64,000 nucleotides of DNA. It comes from Streptomyces sp. NRRL S-244 (GTDB taxonomy: Bacteria > Actinomycetota > Actinomycetes > Streptomycetales > Streptomycetaceae). The translations under genes were made by a program, and so were the position numbers. Positions 58,182 through 64,000 of this stretch are shown here, piece by piece. Position 1 is the stretch's first letter, and each line of letters begins with the position of its first letter. The DNA is taken from contig NZ_JOCX01000015.1 of the NCBI RefSeq assembly GCF_000717915.1, forward strand, positions 192,260-256,259. Direction: 5' to 3'. Under the pieces are notes generated by a model. It saw nothing but the letters and a program-made list of their open reading frames with translations. It had not been told where the DNA came from and made no database searches.

Positions 58182-59048
58182 CTACGCCGGGTTCGGGACT
58201 CCCGCGGTGGCCAGGAACGCGGCAGTGGCCCCGGTGAACCGCTCGGGGTCGTCGAGCCACGGGGCGTGGCCGGCTCCGGGCTGGACGACGAGCCGGGCGT
58301 GCGGGAACAGGCCGGCGTACTCGACGGCCGCGGGCCGAGGCAGCGATACGTCGAACTCGCCCGCGAGGACGAGCACGGGAGCGTCGAACCCCGCGAGTGC
58401 CCTACGGGTGGCGTCGGGGTCGAAGGCGCCTTCGCCGGCGTAGGCGGCCGTGGCCCCGGCGTTCTTCTGGGCCTCGTCGGCGGCGTCGTAGGCCCGGGCG
58501 GCGTCGTCCCAGCGGCCGTGGAGGAAGGGGGCGATCGCCTGCCAACTGCCGGCGGTGCCCCGGCCGGCGACGACGGCTTCCAGGGCGGCGTACGCCTCCG
58601 CGTACCAGGGCTCGCCCCGGCGCAGACGGGCGGTGTCGAGCCTGTCCTCGCCCGCGATCGTGATGCCGACGCCCATGACGCTCGGGGTGAGCAGGACGAG
58701 CTTGCCGACGCGCTCGGGGTGGCGCCCGGCGTACAGGGCGGCCAGGTTCGCACCGGCCGAGTGCGCGAGCAGGTCCATCCGGTCGAGGCCGAGGTGCGTT
58801 CGCAGGGCCTCGACGTCGTCGACCTGCCGGTCGCAGCGGTAGGAGCCGGCGTCGGCGGGCACTTCCGACCGGCCGGTGCCGCGCAGGTCCAGCATGATCA
58901 GCTGGCGGTGCGCGCTGAGCCCGCCGAGCTCGCCGAGGTAGACGGAGTCCCGCATCGGACCCCCGGGCAGGCAGACGAGCGGCGGCCCGTCCCCGCCGAG
59001 GACGCGGTAGGCGAGCGTGGTCCCGTCGGGCGCGGCGAAGGTAGGCAT
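58182..59048 (-). CDS. Alpha/beta hydrolase (proline-iminopeptidase-like)
   Basis: 288 residues, complete hydrolase fold: VCLPGGPMRDS (oxyanion loop), MLDLRGTGRSEVP, nucleophile elbow LLAHSAGANLAAL, LAGEFDVSLP (Asp) and GAGHAPWLDDPE (His). The GGPG-like loop and lid segment resemble proline iminopeptidases. Cytosolic. ATG at 59048; the frame extends to 59123 over the leader. Follows the nucleotidyltransferase gene after 82 bases, same strand. Substrate unknown. Confidence 0.85.
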   Translation of the reverse strand: MPTFAAPDGTTLAYRVLGGDGPPLVCLPGGPMRDSVYLGELGGLSAHRQLIMLDLRGTGRSEVPADAGSYRCDRQVDDVEALRTHLGLDRMDLLAHSAGANLAALYAGRHPERVGKLVLLTPSVMGVGITIAGEDRLDTARLRRGEPWYAEAYAALEAVVAGRGTAGSWQAIAPFLHGRWDDAARAYDAADEAQKNAGATAAYAGEGAFDPDATRRALAGFDAPVLVLAGEFDVSLPRPAAVEYAGLFPHARLVVQPGAGHAPWLDDPERFTGATAAFLATAGVPNPA

Positions 59049-59130
59049 GCCGCAGACCCTGCCAGCGGCTCCGCCCCCGGACAACCGGGTTTCCCCGTAC
59101 CCTCCCCGTACGTTTCCCGGCACCCCACGG

Positions 59131-59928
59131 TCAGAGGCCCGCGCGGGTACGGGCGACCAGGTCGCGGGCCTCGGCGACGGTGGCCGTGAGCGCCTCGGCG
59201 GTGGTGCCGGGCGCGCCCAGCAGGCCGCGGACGCGGCGGCCGAAGCCGGCGGGTGCGCCGGGCAGCGTCTCGGCGACGGCCAGCGCGCCCTTCTCGCCCA
59301 GGCACCAGCGGCGGTCCGCTGCGAACAGCGCCTGCACCAGCACGCCCACGGCCCGGGACAGGCACAGCGAGACGTACAGGGCGTCCGCCCGGGCCGCGCC
59401 CTTCGCAGCGCCCTCGACCAGGAACTCCGCCTCCCAGGCCGCCGCGGTCAGCGCCTCGCGCAATGGCTCCGGGTAATCGGCTGTCCGCCGTCGGAGGTCC
59501 GCCAGCTCGCCCGTCGGATCGGCGAGCACCCGTCCGAGCGCCACCTCGCCCGCGTAGCAGGGCGACCAGAACCCGAGCGGATGGCCGGCCTGTACGCCGA
59601 CCTCGTACCGGCCCTCGCGGCACTGCTCCCACACCTGGCCCACCCGGTCCAGATCCCGCAGGATCCAGTCCACGGCGGTCCCCTCGACCCGCAGCCACGC
59701 GCCGCCGTTCACCCAGGGGCCCCAGTCGCCGGGCGCGGCCACGTCCACTCCGGGTCCGGCCAGCGCGCGCAGCGCGTCGAGATCGAGGCCGCCGCGGTAG
59801 TAGACGCCGAGGTCCCAGTCCGATCCGGGTCGGTGCTCTCCGCGGGCCCGGCTGCCGCCGAGCATCACGCCGACGACACCGGGCACCCCGGTCAGGCGCC
59901 GCGCCATGTCCTTGATGATCGTTTCCAC
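59131..59928 (-). CDS. Nucleotidyltransferase-domain protein
   Basis: 265 residues. GVMLGGSRARGEHRPGSDWD LG-type signature (GGSRARG then SDWDLG, about residues 22-40) is the polymerase-beta-like nucleotidyltransferase motif with the metal-binding Asp pair; the third acidic residue is probably in VDWILRDLD. The remainder is helical (DUF4037-like). Related proteins modify aminoglycosides, tRNA or toxins. GTG at 59928 gives VETIIKDMARR; an internal ATG (MARRLTG) is an alternative. No antitoxin-like partner is adjacent, which argues against an MNT/HEPN pair. Confidence 0.8.
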   Translation of the reverse strand: METIIKDMARRLTGVPGVVGVMLGGSRARGEHRPGSDWDLGVYYRGGLDLDALRALAGPGVDVAAPGDWGPWVNGGAWLRVEGTAVDWILRDLDRVGQVWEQCREGRYEVGVQAGHPLGFWSPCYAGEVALGRVLADPTGELADLRRRTADYPEPLREALTAAAWEAEFLVEGAAKGAARADALYVSLCLSRAVGVLVQALFAADRRWCLGEKGALAVAETLPGAPAGFGRRVRGLLGAPGTTAEALTATVAEARDLVARTRAGL

Positions 59929-59990
59929 GGCGGGAGTCTCGCAGCCGGAGCGCGGACGCGGCCACCGGATTGCGGCCCAGCACCGACGCC

Positions 59991-60470
59991 CTACGAGCGG
60001 GGCCCCGGCGCCCGCTGCTCCCCCTCGGGAGCGGCCGCGAGCAGGGCCGCCGTCAAGTAGCGCCGTACGACGTCCAGTTCAGCGGCGGTGAACTCCTCGG
60101 CCGCGTCGACCAGGCCGCCGATCAGGGGGCCGAAGAAGGACCGGCCCAGCCCGACGGCCTTCGGCTCCACCGCCAGCAGGACGCGGCGCCGGTCGTGCGG
60201 GTCGCGGCCGCGGCGGACCAGGCCCAGCCGTTCCAGCCGGTCGAGGAGCGCGGTGGTACCCGCCGAGTTGAGCCGCAGGGCCTCGCCGAGCCGCCCCGGG
60301 GTGACGGGCTCACCCGCGCGCTCCGCGTCCAGCAGCCGGATCAGGGCTCGCAGATCGGTGGGGTGCAGTCCGTTGAGTGCCGCGAACTCGGCACCGCGCA
60401 GGTGGAGTTCCACGGTGACCGCGCGCAGCAGGTGGACCAGCCGCATGGCCGGGGTGTCGTCATCGTTCAC
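59991..60470 (-). CDS. MarR-family regulator
   Basis: 159 residues, one winged helix with GLHPTDLRALIRLLDAE, RLGEALRLNSAGTTALLDRL (recognition helix) and the wing VRRGRDPHDRRRVLLAV. GTG at 60470. It is divergent from an alpha/beta hydrolase, with a 27-bp perfect-arm palindrome between the two, so it is probably the repressor of that gene and of itself, induced by a phenolic or related ligand. Confidence 0.9.
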   Translation of the reverse strand: MNDDDTPAMRLVHLLRAVTVELHLRGAEFAALNGLHPTDLRALIRLLDAERAGEPVTPGRLGEALRLNSAGTTALLDRLERLGLVRRGRDPHDRRRVLLAVEPKAVGLGRSFFGPLIGGLVDAAEEFTAAELDVVRRYLTAALLAAAPEGEQRAPGPRS

Positions 60471-60474
60471 TCGA

Positions 60475-60501
60475 CGATTATCTCGTCGAGCGAGATAATC
60501 G
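60475..60501. promoter_or_regulatory. MarR operator palindrome
   Basis: CGATTATCTCG (60475-60485), TCGAG, CGAGATAATCG (60491-60501): perfect 11-bp arms, AT-rich, 5 bases before the marR start and 44 before the hydrolase start. A weaker half-site (CAACGAGACAATGAG) follows at 60504-60518. Confidence 0.65.
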
Positions 60502-60544
60502 GTCAACGAGACAATGAGACGATCCCGATCCCCGGAGGCCTGCC

Positions 60545-61429
60545 GTGACCGCGCCCCTGCCCGCGCCCGCATCCCAGGAGTTCTTCGCCGCCTACGACGC
60601 GCTGCTGGCGCGCTGGCCGGCCGGCACCGCCGAGCTCGACGTCCCGACCCCGTACGGCACGACCCGCGTGCACGCGTACGGGCCCGCCGGGGCCCCCGCG
60701 GTCCTGCTCCTGCACGGTGGCGGCGCGACGGGCGCCGTCTGGTTCGCCAACGCCGCGGCGCTCGGCGCGCACCGCCGGGTCCTCGCCGTCGACATCCTGG
60801 GCGACTCCGGCCGCAGCGTGCGCGCGGGCCGCCCGCTGCGCACCACCGCCGACCTGATGGCCTGGCTGGACGCGCTCCTCGACGGGCTCGGTGTCCGCAG
60901 CGCCGCACTGCTGGGGCATTCGTACGGTGCCTGGATCGCCCTGACGTACGCGCTGCACGCGGCGGATCGGGTCGACCGGCTGGTGCTCCTCGACCCGACC
61001 CAGTGCTTCGCGGGATACCGCCCCGGATTCCTGCTGCGCTCACTGCCCGTGCTGGTGCGCCCGCGGGCGGCCCGCGTGCTCGCCTACGTCGACCGCGAGA
61101 CGGCGGGCACGGACACCGACCCGCAGTGGAAGCGGCTCTTCGCGCTGGCCGCCTCGGACGTCGCCCACCGGAAGCTGGTCGTCGGCCCGCGGCCGGACGC
61201 CAGGGCGCTGGGGGCCCCGCTGCTGGTCCTGCTCGCGGGCCGCAGCGGCGCCCACGATCCGGAGAAGGTCGCGGCCCGCGCCCGCGGGGCCGTACCGCAC
61301 GCCCGGATCGAGACGCTCCCGCGGCTCACCCACTACGCGCTGCCCACGGCAGCACCCGCGGAGACGAACCGCCTGATCTCCGAGTTCCTCGGGGCCGACC
61401 GGGAAGGTCAGTCCAGGTCGAGGTGGTAG
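60545..61429 (+). CDS. Alpha/beta hydrolase under MarR control
   Basis: 294 residues: VLLLHGGGATGAVW (oxyanion), VDILGDSGRS, nucleophile elbow LLGHSYGAWIAL, VVGPRPDARALGAPLLVLLAG and a late His in LPRLTHYALP. No signal peptide. GTG at 60545 with a CCCCGGAGG-type ribosome site upstream (CGGAGG). Divergent from marR. Its last 22 bases overlap the convergent small gene at 61408. Substrate unknown, possibly an ester-bearing inhibitor. Confidence 0.86.
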   Translation: MTAPLPAPASQEFFAAYDALLARWPAGTAELDVPTPYGTTRVHAYGPAGAPAVLLLHGGGATGAVWFANAAALGAHRRVLAVDILGDSGRSVRAGRPLRTTADLMAWLDALLDGLGVRSAALLGHSYGAWIALTYALHAADRVDRLVLLDPTQCFAGYRPGFLLRSLPVLVRPRAARVLAYVDRETAGTDTDPQWKRLFALAASDVAHRKLVVGPRPDARALGAPLLVLLAGRSGAHDPEKVAARARGAVPHARIETLPRLTHYALPTAAPAETNRLISEFLGADREGQSRSRW

Positions 61430-61689
61430 GCCCCGGCGGCGGCGTCGGCGAACAGCGTGAACTGGACCCGCGGACCCGGCTCGCCGCCGTGGTCGCCCGC
61501 GCCTTCGCCGTCGACGTCCACCTCGACCGGCTCGGCGTCCACGAGGACATACTCCCCGTAGCCCTCGAAGTCCCCGGGGCCGTCCGCGACGCCGATGTGG
61601 ATCGGGGTCTCGTCGGGCAGCGCCGCCAGCGCCTCGCGGAGCCGGCCGGCGGTCCACACCTGCGGATTGTGATCGAACATGTCAGCCAT
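61408..61689 (-). CDS. Small conserved protein (DUF6225-like)
   Basis: 93 residues. DHNPQVWTAGRLREALAALP and DETPIHIGVADGPGDFEGYG and the end FTLFADAAAGAYHLDLD match what I recall as DUF6225, a small Streptomyces family of unknown function. Acidic, soluble. ATG at 61689. Overlaps the hydrolase end by 22 bases on the opposite strand. Confidence 0.7.
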   Translation of the reverse strand: MADMFDHNPQVWTAGRLREALAALPDETPIHIGVADGPGDFEGYGEYVLVDAEPVEVDVDGEGAGDHGGEPGPRVQFTLFADAAAGAYHLDLD

Positions 61690-61763
61690 GCCGCGACATT
61701 AGAGGGCGAAAGGTGCACCACGGCCACGGCGCGCCGGAACGTTTCCCGCATCCGCGGCGACCG

Positions 61764-62366
61764 TCACCCGGAGTGCGTCCAGAGGCCGCTCAGGTGCGCG
61801 TGGAGGACGTCCTGCGCCTCGTGCGGCGTGAGGTGGCCGATGAGGACGTGCGCGGTGAGGCCGTCCGCGAGGGCGAGGAGGGCGCGGGCCTCGCGCTGCG
61901 GATCGAGGGGGGTCGCGCGGCCGGCGTCCTGCGCCGCTTCGGCGACGAGCCGGGCGAACGACTCCTGCAGGGCCGCATAGTTCGCCTTCAGCGTCCCGGC
62001 GAGGGGTTCGCTGACCGCCGCCTGCGCGACGAAGGCCAGCCAGACCCTGGCCTCGGCCCGGTGCTCCTCCCGCAGCAGGGAGACCTCGGCGGCCGCATGG
62101 CCGAGGGCGGTGGCCGCCGACTGGGCCGGGCTCCCGGCGATCCGGGCCCGTACGCGCTCACCGATGCGCTCGCCCACGTACCCGACGGCGAAGACGAGCA
62201 TCTCGTCCTTGGTGCGGAAGCACCGCTGCACGGCGCCCATCGACACCTGCGCCCGGGCGGCCACGTCGCGCAGGGTGACTCCTTCGAGCCCGCTTTCGTC
62301 GGCCAGGCGGCAGACCGCCTCCGCGATGAGGCGTCGCCGGCCCTCGTGATCCACCTGCCTGGGCAT
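61764..62366 (-). CDS. TetR-family regulator of the amidase
   Basis: 200 residues. Helix-turn-helix VTLRDVAARAQVSMGAVQRCF (about residues 30-50; quoted VTLRDVAARAQVSMG and AVQRCF), with the TetR_C part including VSLLREEHRAEARVWLAF and LTAHVLIGHLTPHEAQDVL, BetI-like. ATG at 62366. Divergent from an amidase with two palindromes of the same core between them, so likely represses both. Confidence 0.9.
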   Translation of the reverse strand: MPRQVDHEGRRRLIAEAVCRLADESGLEGVTLRDVAARAQVSMGAVQRCFRTKDEMLVFAVGYVGERIGERVRARIAGSPAQSAATALGHAAAEVSLLREEHRAEARVWLAFVAQAAVSEPLAGTLKANYAALQESFARLVAEAAQDAGRATPLDPQREARALLALADGLTAHVLIGHLTPHEAQDVLHAHLSGLWTHSG

Positions 62367-62444
62367 GCCCGGCCTCCTCCCACCACTGCGCGGCCCGGAG
62401 CACTGCCTCCCCGGCCGGGCGACTGTCGTGCGGCCGACTCTATT

Positions 62445-62500
62445 CGATGCGAGCGCATCGGTTGGCGTAGTACTGTTCCGATGCAAGCGCATCGGAACAG
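62445..62500. promoter_or_regulatory. Two TetR operators between tetR and amidase
   Basis: Site 1: CGATGCG, AG, CGCATCG at 62445-62460. Site 2: CTGTTCCGATGC (62473-62484), AAGC, GCATCGGAACAG (62489-62500), perfect 12-bp arms. Both share the core CGATGC-N4-GCATCG and are centred 34 bases apart. Site 2 is 20 bases before the amidase ATG. Confidence 0.7.
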
Positions 62501-62519
62501 TGAAGGGAGGGGCGGCGCC

Positions 62520-63935
62520 ATGCCGGATCCCTTGTGGAAGATGTCGGCCGCCGCACAGGCGGAGGCCGTGCGCCGTGCGGACGTGTCGGCGGTGGAGCTG
62601 GTCGACAGCCACCTGGAGCGCATAGCCGAGGTCAACCCGCGGGTGAACGCGGTCACGCAGCTCCTCGCGGAGCGCGCACGGGCCGCCGCGGCGCAGACCG
62701 ACCGCCGGCGGGCCGAAGGCGCGGCGCTCGGGCCGCTCGCCGGTGTCCCGTTCACGGTGAAGGAGACCACCGCCGTCGAAGGCGTGCCGACCACCTTCGG
62801 TACGGGGCGCTTCCGCGATCTGGTGGCCCCGGCCGACGCGCTCCCGGTGGCCCGGCTGCGCGCGGCGGGAGCCATCCCGATCGGACACGCCAACGTACCC
62901 ACGCTGATCCTGGCCGGGATGCACACGCGCAGCGAGCTGTTCGGCGACACGGTCAACCCGTGGGACCGCGGCCGCACCCCGGGCGGCAGCAGCGGGGGCG
63001 ATGCGGTGGCCGTGGCCACGGGCATGGCGGCGCTCGGCCTGGGCAACGACTCGGGCGGATCGGTGCGCATCCCGGCCCAGTTCTGCGGTGTGGCGGGGCT
63101 GAAGCCGTCCACGGGCCGGTTCCCGGCGGACCACCGCGTCCTCGGCCCGGACGATCCCGGCCCCGCGTCCCAGATGCTCGTCACCGACGGGCCGCTGGCA
63201 CGGTCGGTGGGCGACCTGCGCCTCGCGTACGAGGTACTGGCCGGGACCGATCCGCGTGACCCGCGGGCCGTACCGGTGCCGCTGCGCGGCGAACCGCTGC
63301 CCGGGCCGGTGAAGGTCGCCGTCGTGGCGGACCCCGGCGGGCAGGGCGTCCACCCCGCGGTGCGCGGAGCCGTGGAGGCCGCCGCCGGGGCGCTGCGGGA
63401 TGCGGGGTACGACGTGCGCGAGGTGGCGGACGTACCCCGCATGGCCGAGGCCCTCGACGCGTACGGCCGGATCGCCGTGACCGAGTTCGCCCCGAGCTGG
63501 CCGGTGGTGCGCACGCTGCTCGGCCCGGGCGGGGACCGGTACATCGCGATGATGATGGAGCGGACCCCGCCCGCGGGCGCGGAAGAGCTCGTGGGGCTGA
63601 TGGGCCGTTGGCTGGGCATCCGCCGCTCCTGGGCGGAGTTCCTGGACGAGTACCCGCTGTTGCTCGGCCCCACGTTCACCGAGCCGCCGGTCGAGCCGGG
63701 GCTGGAGTCGCGCGACCGGGCGGGCCACGACCGGGTCGGGTCGGGCATGCGCCTGTGCACGGTGACCAGCTTCGTGGGCGTGCCGGCGGTGGCCGTGCCG
63801 ACGGGGGTGGCCGACGGGCTCCCGTGCGGGGTCCAGATCGTGGGGCGCGCCTTCCGGGAGGACCTGTGCCTGGACGCCGCCCAGGCGGTCGAGGACCGGC
63901 TGGGGGTGCTCACGCCCGTGGACCCGCGCGGGTGA
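62520..63935 (+). CDS. Amidase-signature-family amidohydrolase
   Basis: 471 residues, full amidase signature fold. GVPFTVKETTAVEG has the catalytic Lys; GRTPGGSSGGDAVAVATG has the first Ser, and GNDSGGSVRIPAQFCG carries the nucleophilic Ser; GVPAVAVPTG and GVQIVGRAFREDLCLDAA close the fold. It hydrolyses amides to acid and ammonia. No signal peptide. ATG at 62520 with GAAGGGAGGGG. Under the divergent TetR. A stem-loop follows the stop. Confidence 0.93.
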   Translation: MPDPLWKMSAAAQAEAVRRADVSAVELVDSHLERIAEVNPRVNAVTQLLAERARAAAAQTDRRRAEGAALGPLAGVPFTVKETTAVEGVPTTFGTGRFRDLVAPADALPVARLRAAGAIPIGHANVPTLILAGMHTRSELFGDTVNPWDRGRTPGGSSGGDAVAVATGMAALGLGNDSGGSVRIPAQFCGVAGLKPSTGRFPADHRVLGPDDPGPASQMLVTDGPLARSVGDLRLAYEVLAGTDPRDPRAVPVPLRGEPLPGPVKVAVVADPGGQGVHPAVRGAVEAAAGALRDAGYDVREVADVPRMAEALDAYGRIAVTEFAPSWPVVRTLLGPGGDRYIAMMMERTPPAGAEELVGLMGRWLGIRRSWAEFLDEYPLLLGPTFTEPPVEPGLESRDRAGHDRVGSGMRLCTVTSFVGVPAVAVPTGVADGLPCGVQIVGRAFREDLCLDAAQAVEDRLGVLTPVDPRG

Positions 63936-63961
63936 GCGCGGGCGCGGGTCCGGGGGCGTCC

Positions 63962-63987
63962 CGGCCCCGCGGAAGGCGGCGGGGCCG
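63962..63987 (+). terminator. Terminator after the amidase
   Basis: CGGCCCCGC (63962-63970) and GCGGGGCCG (63979-63987), perfect 9-bp stem with an 8-base loop, 27 bases after the stop. Confidence 0.6.
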
Positions 63988-64000
63988 AGGGGGGTGGGGG

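Noticed and set aside
59131..59928. MNT/HEPN toxin-antitoxin pair
   Set aside because: The nucleotidyltransferase is full-length at 265 residues and no HEPN gene is adjacent.

Overview
The window is a stretch of high-GC actinobacterial chromosome, almost certainly from Streptomyces or a close relative. Evidence: extreme third-position GC, frequent GTG starts, a short chaplin gene (44258-44491), an SpoIIE-type phosphatase, many TetR/MarR/XRE regulators each beside its target, and two genes that carry the rare TTA (bldA-type) leucine codon. I see no rRNA, tRNA, CRISPR array, insertion sequence, phage gene or replication origin. The content looks like chromosome-arm accessory genes: resistance, export, secreted enzymes and regulators.

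Layout, left to right. 1-1506 is the C-terminal part of a KdpD sensor kinase. 2013-3950 has a GAF/PP2C phosphatase and a small exported protein. 3941-11270 is a four-gene minus-strand operon: SWIM-type protein, VWA protein, MoxR-like AAA ATPase and a 954-residue DUF5682-type protein whose N-terminus carries TraB/TIKI/ChaN-like motifs. 11361-12760 holds small genes and an ArsR-type regulator. 12904-16332 looks like a streptogramin-type resistance locus: Vgb-like lyase, ABC-F protein with an apparent leader peptide, and a divergent TetR.

16358-23937 is the most unusual block: five minus-strand genes whose stop and start codons all overlap by 4 bases. They encode a PaaK-like adenylating enzyme, an MFS exporter, a GNAT acetyltransferase, a LuxE-like acyl-protein synthetase and a LuxC acyl reductase fused to a second PaaK-like domain. 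No luciferase, carrier protein, PKS or NRPS is present. I read it as a compact, carrier-free carboxylic-acid-to-aldehyde pathway with export. A sulfite-oxidase-like gene diverges from it.

24945-37347 contains an alpha/beta hydrolase, a drug-efflux MFS with its XRE regulator, a long-form GAPDH, a secreted NLP (NPP1) toxin-like protein, an MTHFR-like protein, a TTA-containing helical-repeat protein and a two-component system followed by two exported proteins. 37406-44491 has a TetR/flavin-monooxygenase pair around a nested palindrome, PolX, a beta-glucosidase with its sugar transporter, and the chaplin. 44737-47728 is a tight cassette of a 52-residue His/Arg-rich peptide, an ABC exporter and a soluble Ser/Thr kinase-like protein. 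47798-63935 has a secreted pyroglutamyl-peptidase-like protein (catalytic Cys replaced by Ser; TTA codon), a DUF885 metallopeptidase-like protein, small membrane and hypothetical proteins, an MFS exporter, an S9 peptidase, an orphan GltD with a Gly/Pro-rich insertion, hydrolases, a nucleotidyltransferase, a MarR/hydrolase pair and a TetR/amidase pair, the last two around clear palindromic operators.

Family names come from motif reading without database searches. Starts were chosen from Shine-Dalgarno placement, stop/start overlaps and family lengths.
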